In this document: positions 34,331-45,300 of the stretch, piece by piece
Layout of the letters: each line of letters opens with the position of its first letter
Position numbering within the stretch: the first letter of the stretch is position 1
Source of the DNA: Chamaea fasciata
Lineage: Eukaryota; Chordata; Aves; Passeriformes; Sylviidae
Direction of reading: 5' to 3'
Assembly (NCBI GenBank): GCA_029207755.1
Contig: JARCOQ010000005.1
Span: 61,143,414-61,207,413, forward strand
Length of the DNA stretch: 64,000 nt
Translations under genes and position numbers: made by a program
The notes under the pieces: model-generated
The model's input: only the letters and a program-made list of their open reading frames with translations
The model's database searches: none
Told to the model about the DNA's origin: nothing

Positions 34331-37300
34331 CGTATACCCTTCTAGAAGTGCTATATATCAGTTGGGCTGTGTTGTGGACAGAACAGCAGGTCTTTTGGAA
34401 AAAAAATACCGATGTGGAGTTCTGTGTTTACAGGGCACTGCCAAGGCTGGATTAAATGTGGTAAATGGAGAAGGGTAGAGGATTTCTCTTTCATTCCCTA
34501 CGCTCACTGCTGTCGTTGCCAGTCGTGTTGGCAGAGCGTTGCCACTGACAGCAAGGAGTCTTCTGGTCATGGTCTTTTCATGTTTGCAAACCCCTTTTCT
34601 TTGCATTTTGGAGTTGACTGTCATGATTCCATTGGCTGTTCAGTACTAATTACAACAAAAATTAATGTGCATATAGTTGCAGGATTAAGTATGGTGGGTA
34701 CTGAATACTCAGGGGAAGAAGATTTTTTAGAAAGTCACTCACAAAGTGAAAATGAACTTCTGGGGGAGAATTGATCCTCCCAGTTATCGTCTGTGGGGAT
34801 GAAAAAACCCATGTTTGGTCTTGAGCTCTGACTTATACATTTTTGTGTGTGTGTGGTCTAGACTCCCATGCAATTTAGTCATAGCCTAGCCCTGATTTTC
34901 CCATTGTTTTACATTTTAAGGCATGCTCAGAGCTTTCCAATCTTTTTGCCTTTCCTCAGCAATATTTGTAACTTACCACTTAAAAAAATGATAAATATTT
35001 TAGAGTCAGTTTTCATCTCTTTTTCACTTCTAGGTGACTTGATGGTGTACAGTCTTGCCATCACCTTATAAATCAGCTGTTTGAGAGGGGGGAAAGGACT
35101 GTGCAGATAGTTACTGTGAAAAACTTGAAAATATCTATGCTTGAAGCATCTGGAAAGACTGCTAATATGTAGTAGAATGTTTTGTGTAAGAGAAGCAGCG
35201 AAGGGTTACGCATATCCTTCCTCTTCTTCCCAAACACTTGCAGATGCTTGTCAATACAGAAATGACATCTTGGAGCTGTCGTGCATCCACATGGGGCCAC
35301 TGGTCACTGGCAAGTCCTCTGAAGTGTGACAGCCCTTCAGAAACCCCAGGCAGGGGAGGGGGTGCCCCTTTGGTCCCTGCTGTTACAGCTTTTCAAGGTA
35401 ACAAACCCCATCTGGCCCCAGCCCCATGTGGGAGCAGTGGGGCAGTGTCTGGGTCTGCCTGGCACGCCACCCCCGTGCCCAGCTCCATGTGCTGCCTCTC
35501 TGCTTCACTTTGAACTTCGATCCTGCTTTCTCTTTATTTTCTCAGTGATTGAGTTAAGGGCGAGGATTTGAGCTAGTTGGTTTAAATTCAAGCCATATGA
35601 GACAGAAGTGATTTTCTTGGACAGGAAAAATAATCTTGTGGAGTTTATAGGACTTACAATTGCTCTGTATTTTCATGGAGTATGAACACAATTTGTCTCT
35701 CTACTTCTCAATCTCAATGTCTTATTGGATCTTATTGGATTAGCTTGTTGTTCTTGGAATTTCCATGTACTGGCATGGGCTCAGCAAGCCTTTTTTCACA
35801 TTTGGTTAGCCTGGAGATTGCAGTCTTTCTTCAGCAATGTGAAATTGCTTGAACAGATGATTCCTACTCATCTCTTTCTCCTAATTGGGTTCAATACAAT
35901 TACATGTCTCTCCATCCATCCATCCTTAAGTCTTCCTTGGACCCAGGCTGACCCAAGCTAAAATCCTGGACAAACCAAGCCCAAACATCCAGAGGAAGAT
36001 GCTGTTAACACTCCTGTCATTTGCTTACAAGCAGCAGTTCCACAGAGAACTGGACACTGGCTAGTGAAGAACCTGCCGAAATCAAGAACGGTGCGGTAGT
36101 GTGACTCTTTGGGATTTGTATGAAGAATTAGGAAGAAGCCTCTGAAGAACCTTTCTGCTTTCCAGGTATCATGGTGAAAAAGCATCTGAACATCTTACTA
36201 GAAAATTCCATACTCTCGCATTGCATACCTTGAGTGAGACACCAGTCTTGCATAGCTGCAGCATCATCCTCCCCACATGCTTACACGACGGAATGTCTGT
36301 AATTCTTTGCACAGAAGTCAGACCCTTCTAAAACCCAGACATTCATATTCCCATCAAAGTCTGAACAGTGGGGTTTTTCCATCAACAATTTCAGGCTATC
36401 AGTCTCAGCTGTGAATGAAAAATTCATCAGGCAAAGGCTAAAGAAGTCACACCTGTCAGCCTGACACACTGTTTATCTCGAAGACTTTCCTTCAGAAAGT
36501 ATAAACAGTAGAGTATTTATTTTCCTTCCTGCCATCTATGAGGTTATTCAGCAATTTGAGTTTGCTCACGCACAGCTTTCATGAGCCAACCTTAATTGCA
36601 CAGCAATGTGCCATAAAAACAAAGATTAGGCATTATTATCTAGGAACCAATTTTACATTTTTCTCCTCTGACTTGAACTGTTTAAAATATAGGGCACTAT
36701 CTCATTTTGGCTGTACATAAATATCTCAGTTGTCAAACTGCCCTTACTCAACCAGCCAACTTTTCTTGGTGGTTGAAAATCATAGTGTTTAATTGTGTCA
36801 ACCAAGGTGAAAAATGCTATTGGTTCACCACCTGGCTGCACCATATAGTTAAAACAAAGTTAAGAAATAGAGTGTGGAATTTAAGGGACTGCAAAAATTT
36901 TTTACCCGTTAAGAAATGAGTATGATGCAAGGACAGAAAGAAGAAAATAAACAGATTATGTGTTTCGTTATCCAGATGCATTCTTGCTTTCTCTTTACTA
37001 GCTGACTTTGAATCTTCCAAAGAATGTACATATAAATAGGGTGTAATAGGGGCCCAAGGCAACAGGAAGAGGCTTCTGCCAGATTTCTATAAGCTTTCAA
37101 TTAGTCTGTGACTGCATAGTCTCGAAATTGTTCAATAGTCACTGTCACCTACGTGAGCAGAACTGAAAAGTAAAAAGCATGATGGACCAACACAAAATTC
37201 AGTTTTCCTGGGCTCAGTATTTATTGTTCTGTGACCTCATCTATCTTATAACTGAGAGGAAAGCTGTTCAGTGTAGAAATTCATAGCAAACTTCTTGGCT

Positions 37301-38832
37301 GCAGGAAAAAAAGTCACGTATTAATTTTTAGCATCCACTGAATGCTCTCCATGCTGGACAAAAGTTTTGGCAAGTAGTATAAGCCATCTGCTCCTAGGAG
37401 TAGGTTCCAAGGAGGTGGTTTATGGTTCATGGTGTTTGAAATCCCTTTTGTGTAACTCTTCATCAATGAAGAGTACAACCATGGCATTAGCTTCCCAACT
37501 GGAATCTCGTTGAGAGAAATCTTGGAGGGGAACACTGTCCTGTATCAACTATCATTTACAGACACCTTTTGTGTCATGCACATAGAATGTGATGGTTTTT
37601 TTATCAGGACAAAAGCTACTGTGGATTTTTTGCTAGCTGAGCTACCTGAAATCTCTCCTTTATTCCACATAGATATGACCAGATGTGCAGGACCTAGAAA
37701 ACATAAGGTTAAAAAAGAGAATTAGATAGATCCATTAACCTCTTCTCCTGCATAGTGTAGGCTATGATGTTTTCATTCAGTAACTCACACTCTAAACCAA
37801 ATACTTGTCTTGAACAAAAGCAAAAAGCCTCTTTTATGTGGGAGGCAAATGGTGGGATAGACTGAACTAAGTACAACTCGCAATATTAACATGTATATAG
37901 GGGGATGAAGTGCATGCACATCTTCTTCACTGGCTCTTCTGTTTAGGTGGTAACACTGCTGGCTGTGTAGGGAATTTTCAAATGCAGACCAAGAAAGCAG
38001 TTATCAGGATGCAAGGTAAGGAAGGAGAGCTGTGATAAGCAGTCCTTTGGCCAAGGAAGGAGATTTAAGGAGAAAACATTGATTTACAACCCCTGTAAAA
38101 ATTTTGCAATGAGGCTCAGCTGTGGATCTTGGAAGAGGGTGAGACACCAGGTACAAGAGAAATCCTTACAGCAAGGCTGCTTGGACGCACAGATCTCATT
38201 GATCCTAGCCTTTGGTCTGCTCACAGACACTCTTTCATTTGAGGCCAGTGGACAAAAAGGATGTAGAGACTATATGAATTGCTGTGAGGGTTGCAGTCTT
38301 TATCTCCTGCCTTTTATTTTTCTCAAAGATCCACTCAGACACTCCCTGATTTGCCCAAGAGCTGTGGGCACTGCTGGGGTGGAATTCTGAGAGTGCTGGC
38401 CATACTTTGTGAGTTCAGGGTCCCAATGGACACCAGTCTGTGAACTTTGCTCACAACTGCCCTCTCCTATAAGGAGCTTGTCTGTGGGAGGGGCCTGCCA
38501 CAGTGGTCCAGGCAACCAGAAGGGCTTGCTGTGGCTTGAGTGTGCCAGCAGAATAACCTAGTGATGTGCAGGGGCAGAGCTATAGTCCTAACTCTCTTAT
38601 TTTGTAAAAGAAAAACACTTCGGTTTACATTCCCCTGACCTTTCATTGGTAAAATCTTCTTCACTTCCTGCCTGCGTTGTCTGCCGTGTGCCAGCCCAGT
38701 GGAACAGAAATTTTGTTTTCCAGTCCTAAGGCAAGTTTTACTGTGAAATAAAGAGGTTGCCCGGCTCTAGTTTCAGCATACTGTGCTAGTAACAATTCTC
38801 TGAACTCAAGCATTCTGCTTGATCAAAGAGCA

Positions 38833-38878
38833 TTTCCTCCTCTCCCTCCTCCCTCCTTTCCTTCCTCCCTCCCTCCCT
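38833..38878 (+). repeat. Polypyrimidine (TCC/CCTT) tract
   Basis: Forty-six consecutive pyrimidines made of CCT, CCTT and CCCT units, with no purine. The complementary strand is all purine. Mirror-like polypurine-polypyrimidine runs of this kind can form triplex DNA, and length variation is likely. The short frame that crosses it (38819-39034) is low-complexity. Confidence 0.9.
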
Positions 38879-40440
38879 GCATCCCCACTAGCCTCTTATG
38901 AAATTAATAAACATAGGGTGTTTGTTGACTGGATGGAGAAATTGCATTCAGATCACATAATGTCTGAGGCCTGGCAAGTCTTTGTGAATCTGTTCTGGTC
39001 TTTGCTAAATGGAGCAGGGTGCCCTCCAGTCTAATAGCAAATATCTTAGGGGGGAAAAGAAAAAGGCAACGAAAATTCCACTTTGTATTGCTGTTAATTA
39101 GAGAACCAGGTCAGGATGATTTGCAGACCCTTGACCCTTCTCATTTTTAATTTTTTTTTGTATAAGTGATTGTGGTCCTCATCATGGCAGAAAAATAAAG
39201 TCTGTGGTTGGAACCACACTACATAATACTCACCAAAACCTGGCACTTCTACAGGTCATTATAATGTGACACATATGTCTGCGCCAGGGATTTTCTAGAG
39301 TCTTATGGCTATGCACATATCACCCAGTTCCCTTCTGAGAGAGAGATGAATGCATCTGAACACGGATGGGCTCCCAGGCCAAAAGATAGAAGCTGTAACA
39401 GCTCCAAATATGTATCTCTCTCAGCCATTGTGACAACCTGCAACCTTCTGCTTCTCCCATAGGAGATCTTGAGCTGTTTAATGTGTCTGGAGTCTCTCCC
39501 CAGGCCTTGCCCCCCACATTTGCTGTGGAGGCAGTTCTGTGCTACTGTACTGGATCAGGTTTCTCTAAGACTTGTCTGTTAGGGCACCATCCTCAGTAGG
39601 TCTGACAGGTTATGTCTAAGTAGATGCCTGGTTTGCTGCTTCTACCAAATTACGACATTTCCCTTGGGCCACTATCAAAGACTTCAGCAGCACATGCCTT
39701 CCTGTTTCTTATTTGTGTGTGTATGTGTGTGGCTCTTCTAAACACGGACAGGAATTTCCTTTCCTGACTCTAGACACCAGCCACTCACTATTTCTGTAGC
39801 TTGCTAACAGACTGTCTGCTGCCCTGGGCCCTTTGATTTTTCCCATGAGAGCAGCAAATTCACGCTGGGCTGATAGAGGAGGCCTTGTATGATACTCTGG
39901 GCGTGCAGCCTGTTTTTTGCTGGTGGCGTTTTAACTGCACTAACAATCCTTGTAAAGCAAACCTGGCACCTGGTGGGGGTTGTTTCCCTGCCTCCTGCTA
40001 CAGGGTCTTGCTATCCTGGTGTTTACAGAGAACTTCTGCCTCAGGGAGAGAGATGGGGTGATCCAGATTGGTGTGACTGGGAGATGTTTGGCCACATCCA
40101 CACTCTGGAAAACCCATTGTCCAGGCAGCCATCTGGGAGCAGGCAAGTCAAAGTGAAGCTCTTCCTAGGCTGACATGGCTGTCCCCTTGCCAGTGAGTGG
40201 AGACCCCTCAGTGGCACCTTGGGGCTTTCTGCACTGATTTTCAGATGCAGCAACTCTGGGGCTGTGGTTAATGTAGTGTGGTCCCAAATAAAGCTCTTGG
40301 GATGCATTCTGGGTTTGCAGACTCACAGGTTGTGAGCTGCTTCAGATGACTCTCACAGATTTCATTGGTCTTTTAGAGAAAATTAAGTACTTTCCTTGGA
40401 CTTGTTGAGAGCAACAGATGGAGCCTGGGTACACTAAGCA
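38879..40440. other. Unique noncoding sequence
   Basis: No gene or named repeat is seen. A short GT tract lies at 39714-39731. Frames reach only 94 codons (39889-40173) and overlap minus-strand frames of similar length. Confidence 0.6.
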
Positions 40441-40574
40441 GTTTTTTGTTGTTGTTTGTTTTGGTTTTGGTTTTTGGGGGGGGGGGGTTGGTGGTTTTTT
40501 TGGGGGGGGTTGTTTGTTTGTTTGTTTGTTTTTGTTTTTGTTTTTGGGGTTGTTGTTTTTGGGTGTTTTTTTGT
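40441..40574 (+). repeat. 134-base G/T-only tract with long G runs
   Basis: Every base from 40441 to 40574 is G or T. It contains G runs of 12 (40476-40487), 8 (40502-40509), 4 (40546-40549) and 3 (40561-40563). TTTG and TTTTTG units lie between and around them. Four runs of three or more Gs on one strand meet the usual pattern for G-quadruplex formation, although the loops on the right side are long. The open frame through it (40446-40724) is an artefact: without A, none of TAA, TAG or TGA can occur. The G12 run is prone to sequencing and assembly error. Confidence 0.95.
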
Positions 40575-42039
40575 AGCTTTTCTCAGAGTTTCCTGTTAAG
40601 TGAATTTACCAGGAAAAGAAATCTTTCTAGAGCCATGACTACCAGAAGGATAAAAAGGCTTGTAGGGTTTCTCTCAGTGTGCATCAAGGGTAAGCAGCCA
40701 GTAACTTCACAGCAGAGATTGTAAAGTAGAGGAGAAAAGATTGGTAAGGTGACTGAGAGCAAACTCCCACAAGACAAATTATTTATCTCCTTCCCTTTTT
40801 AGCCTGTGACTGTCCATCTGCATGAGTGTCTGCCTGCCTGTGTGTCATTCCTCCTCCCCTCAGAAACTTTTGAAGTGGTTGACTTATTTCAGCCAAAGTA
40901 GCTGAAGGATAAAGACTTCAGCATTGCTAAGGTCCTGGGATTATCTGGAAAGCAGACATCTGATGTGGACCAAGAGATTCTGCCAGTGCTCCTCGTCTGG
41001 AGGAGAGGGTGCAGGACTAGCTGAACCCCTGTGACATTTTGTGGGATTACTGTGGGTCCACAGGCAAGCAGGATGGATGAAAACCAGACTTTATTGCCCA
41101 CAGTTTTCACAGATAATGCTTATTTGTGCGTTCACAGGAGCCTGCTACAAAAACAGCTTACATGACACTGCAGGATGAAAGAAAAGTAAATGTCTAGATG
41201 TGAATACAATCACTGCTGATGTGCTATAGCTTTGACACAGCCATGCCTGTGCCTCCCCTGTGTAACATGCCTGTGAAGCTCACATCCCAGCAACTATGGG
41301 AGCCTATGGAGCCAGTCAGTATGGACTTTTTGAGAAGTCTGCCTTTGGACTCCATTTTCCAGCTAGACCCTCCCAAGGGACATAAGGAATTAACAGAAAT
41401 AAGGGCATAAGGAAGTTGACAGAAATAAGAATTCATTACTATAAGCTTTCTTCTGTAACAGAGAATATACTATTGTAACAGAGAACATACTAAGCTTCCA
41501 GGTGAAGTGGCATTTGCTGGGGAAATCCATAGCCAAAGTCAAAGTGGCATAACCAGTGCTTATCCAGGAAGCCCAGTGGTGAAAAAACATGCTTTTTAGG
41601 AAGAGGAATGAGAGATTAGGCAAACAAGGAATAAACACTGCAGACTGGGTGAGGAAGTAGTGTGTCCTGGGAAGTGGTGACAAGGTACAACCAGGCAGGT
41701 GAGTGATCAAAGTGGCCTGATGTGGCACTGGGCCAGGGCACTGAGACAGGGCCAGGCTGTGTCCAAGAAGAGCTGCTCAGGAGCAAAAGTGTCCCACCCT
41801 GCCCAGTTCTACTGCCTGCTGCACTGGTTTCTGCCCTCAGACCAAAGGCTGAGAACCTGAAGGGATTTCAGAGAGGAGTTATCAGTGAGAATTTGGTGTT
41901 AAATCCACTTCTGACAGCTGAGGACGTGAGCAGCTCCAGGTGGTGTATCTGAGTAGGAGACGGAGAGGCCTTCTGGGTCTCAGCCTGAAGTTTTGCATGG
42001 CATGAAGGATACTAAAGAGACCTCACTGTGCCTTGACCA
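40575..42039. other. Unique noncoding sequence with two short tandem duplications
   Basis: No gene is recognised. At 41381-41431 a 25-26 base unit beginning CATAAGGAA occurs twice in tandem with small differences. At 41453-41492 a 20-base unit (TGTAACAGAGAA core) occurs twice with two mismatches. Frames reach 112 codons (41390-41728, minus) and have no domain. The sequence 41710-41990 is somewhat GC-rich and leads into the CR1 fragment. Confidence 0.6.
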
Positions 42040-42305
42040 CAGCAGAACAGAAGATTTGAAAGGTGAAAAATCAAGAAAATTCAAATTCAAATGTCCTAAC
42101 CATGAAGGCAACATACATCTGGAATGGGCTACCAAGGATGTGGTAAATTCTACTGTACTTGGAGTCAAAAAAAAGATACCCTGGAATTCCCACAAGGTAC
42201 AAGGCTTGATTCAGAGATCAGAGGGTGAAATGCTGTGGTCCGTGTTATGCAAGAGGCCAGGCCAGATGATCACTCTGGCTTGCTCTGGCCTTTAGAAATA
42301 TGAGC
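42040..42305 (+). mobile_element. Ancient amniote CR1 3' fragment, plus strand
   Basis: Sense-strand landmarks appear in the correct order. TGGAATGGGCTACCAAGGAT with GTGGTAAATTCTAC at 42120-42153 comes first. GAGGGTGAAATGCTGTGGTC and CGTGTTATGCAAGAGGCCAG at 42220-42260 follow. CCAGATGATCACTCTGG and TCTGGCCTTTAGAAATATGA close the element. This matches the turtle and crocodile-type CR1 tail (GGTCAGACTAGATGATCAYAATGG) rather than the younger bird type at 57424, so it is an old insertion. The frame that crosses it (41993-42295, 100 codons) is in the noncoding tail and is not a gene. Confidence 0.82.
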
Positions 42306-45300
42306 CATTGTTGTAGCAAGGATCTAGGAGAGCTACCATGAGACAAGAAACAGAATCATTGAATAACCACAGTATTTTCAAGGGCACATACCAAAGAGTG
42401 GATCATTTTTTTTTAAGCAACAGCAGAGATTGGGGGAAGATTGCAGGGAGTAAGGAGGTTGCTTTGTTTTCCTATTTGGAAACTTGCCCACTGTATGACT
42501 TCGACCCCAGAGATAAAGTTGGTCTTCTGGAGGTTCATGAGCTCATTCACAGACAACATTTATTGGAAGATTAGTGGAGTTTCAGTGTGGACTTATCCTA
42601 AGTATTACTAGCTTCCAAAATGCATTCATTAGTCTTCAGGGTGCAGTAAGGCATGGTCTTGCACAGAACAGATTTACACAAATGGCTTATTAACAAAATC
42701 AGGATTAGGGCCAAACAGATGTCAGTATGACTGATTAGCTCAAAATAAACACAGTTGTGAGATAAGAAATAGCTGTGTTTTTGCTTCATCTTTTTGTGGT
42801 TGCATACTCAATAGATGATGGGAAATGACATGTTAGGTATGAGGTAAAATGACTCATCCACTCCTGCAACTCATAGAAGGCAAAACAGAAGAATCCGGGA
42901 TTTTTCAGTCCATGGGTATAAAATAAACAATGGCTCTCATCCAGGAAACTCTGCCATGGACATGAATCCCCCCGAGGTGTGCAGCCTCCCTTTCTCAGAA
43001 TGGTGCAGGTATGGGTTTTTATTTTGGCAGATGAAAGTCCCTAAGCACTGAAATTACTATCATTTTCAGCATGCCACATGCAGTAAAGTTGTGACAGGGA
43101 AAGATATTAGAAAAGAAGTAACAGTTTTTCTCTCATGAGATCTTAAATGTTAATTGATTTGGCCAAATGTGGAATACAAACACTTTTGATGGTTTCTCAT
43201 TAAAATCTGTGTTACCTTGCTTGGTCCAAGTCATCAGCATGGGAAGTATCAAAAGGTGTACAGACCAAATCTAGAGCTAGAGGTCAGAGAATTATATTAA
43301 ACCTGAACCGGCCACATTCCCCCATGCACACTGAAAACTGTTGAGCCAGTTCATTTGCTACACAGCTTTGCAGAGAACAAGCAAGACAGACTTGAGACAT
43401 GGAGATGAAAATGACAGCAAGAATTATTTTGGTACTCCTTTTTGAAAAAAATAAGATTGCTCACTCAAACATGGAAGAAATTCCCTGTTTTTTTTAATGT
43501 TCTTAATGAAAAACTGGGATTTGCATTACAGAGTACTCTGCTTTGGTAACTGCATAGATCCAAGAAAGTAATTTCTAGTCATTCAAACAACTGCATTATG
43601 TTACCATTTTCTAAGGGAAGTATTTCGATTTTCCAGTTTGATTTCCAGTGCTACTTTTTCACTTCAATAATTTAAGAAGTTAGTTGTCCAAACCATTACT
43701 GAACAAACCATTGTAGTCAACCTAATAAAATAATTTTTCTTATCAACACCCACTTTTGATTGTGAAAGTGAAGCAGCTAGGGAGAAAGAAGAACTGTTTC
43801 TGATCAATTTGAAATTAAAGTATTCTTAATTAATACTTCTTACAAATTCTATTACCAGTAGGTGAAGACACCAACACAGCAAAAGCTCTGCACCTGGCTT
43901 CTTTGAAAACCTGATGCTGTTTTTCGTGGATTGCACTCTAAATAATTTTATTAGCCTTTCAAAACCCTGCTAGGATCACTTTGCATCTTATTTTATTAAA
44001 TTTCAAGCTGAAGATGACTCTACTTGTTCATACTAGAGGAACATTATGAGAATAACATTCTCTCTTGTGTCTAGTAGTGTCATTTCTCATGTTATCCAGG
44101 CAAAGACATGTGCAAAACTATCATAATTCTCCTCCTGCCCTACCCTGATCTGTGCTCTGGCTCAGCTATTGACTAATTGACAAAATCAAGGGTAAAATTT
44201 TGTCTCTGTCTTGTTCTCTGACCTTCTACCACAGTGCGGCCTCTGCTTTCCCTCTCTGTTTTTAGTCAATAGCAAGTGTTAAGATAAAAGTTCATTATTT
44301 AGCATACTCCCACTTGTTGTTTTCCTTGGGACCTCTAAACATTTTCATATCATACAGATGTTGCTGAGAAGCATTTACATCTAATCTGGGTTCCCATAAA
44401 TGCATGGGGTTAATTTTGCATATTTACACTGCTTTTTATGAAATAGTCTTTCCTAGAAGTCCGATCTTTGAATTGGGGAAGGCCTGCTTTCTTAGTAAGA
44501 ATGTAAGCAGTCTTGAGAGAATGGGAATAGAGGATTTAGTAGGATTAGGTTGTAATTATCTCATCCCCTCTTTAGATATCAAGCTGAAGTGTTTCATGTA
44601 AGCGACTTGTTGCTCCAAAGTCCTATCAAATCAAGAGGGATGAAAACAGAACATTCAACAGATAGTTCAGTTCTTGCCTTGATTGAACACCATAATTTCA
44701 AGAAGTAGTAGCTTGGAATACACCTCCTTAGCCAGGTCTCCAGATGATGCAAATGGTGGGTACCTCTCTCAAGGTTGGTGGAATTGCATCAGATTTTGCA
44801 ACTCAGGCTATGTCCTCGCAAGGTTTGTTATGGGTAGTATTGGTCCTCCTCATTTTTACTCTCCTCAGTCAGAGTGGTTTTGCTCCACCAACGCAATTTT
44901 CCCTCTCATGTATGGTATTCCACACTATGATATTCCAAATTCCCAAGTGTCCCTGAACCTGGCAAAAGTCTGTGGTGACTGCCCTCCTCCATGCGCCATG
45001 ACCAGATTTCGCACACCTGCTGTAAAGGGCTGAGGCAGACTTGGGGGCAGCAGAGTCTTGTTTAGCCCATGAAGGTGGTGGCTTCTTTGGGTGCAGTTAG
45101 GGATAAGACATGGTCTTAAGGTTCTCCTTCACAGGGTGCTGTCAGAGAGGAGGTTAAAGTCACTTTGAGCAGGGCAGAAAAAAATGAAAGGCCTCTGGAA
45201 AGAATTTGTCACAACTTTGCAACCAGCAGTGGTAATGGTTTTTGGTCAGGGATTATCTCCATAGTTCTGTGAGTGAAGGCCAATTTTCCTTTCAAGGCAC

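Larger units (their letters stand above)
27037..38832. other. Unique noncoding sequence, no gene seen
   Basis: Nearly 12 kb without a recognisable gene. The longest frames are 141 codons at 28616-29041 (plus, TTG start), 136 codons at 31251-31661 (minus) and 123 codons at 30057-30428 (minus). None shows a domain, and all overlap competing frames. Simple sequence includes poly-T at 29635-29658, poly-A at 34297-34312, a short GT tract at 33644-33665 and TCCA units at 35911-35925. A TATAAATAGG match near 37031 lacks supporting context. Confidence 0.6.

Noticed and set aside
37031..37040. TATAAATAGG as a core promoter
   Set aside because: Isolated match with no supporting exon or conserved context visible.
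40446..40724. Long Gly/Val/Phe/Cys-rich frame
   Set aside because: It arises because the G/T-only tract lacks A, so no stop codon can form.
41993..42295. 100-codon frame that resembles a basic protein
   Set aside because: It falls within the noncoding tail of an old CR1 copy.
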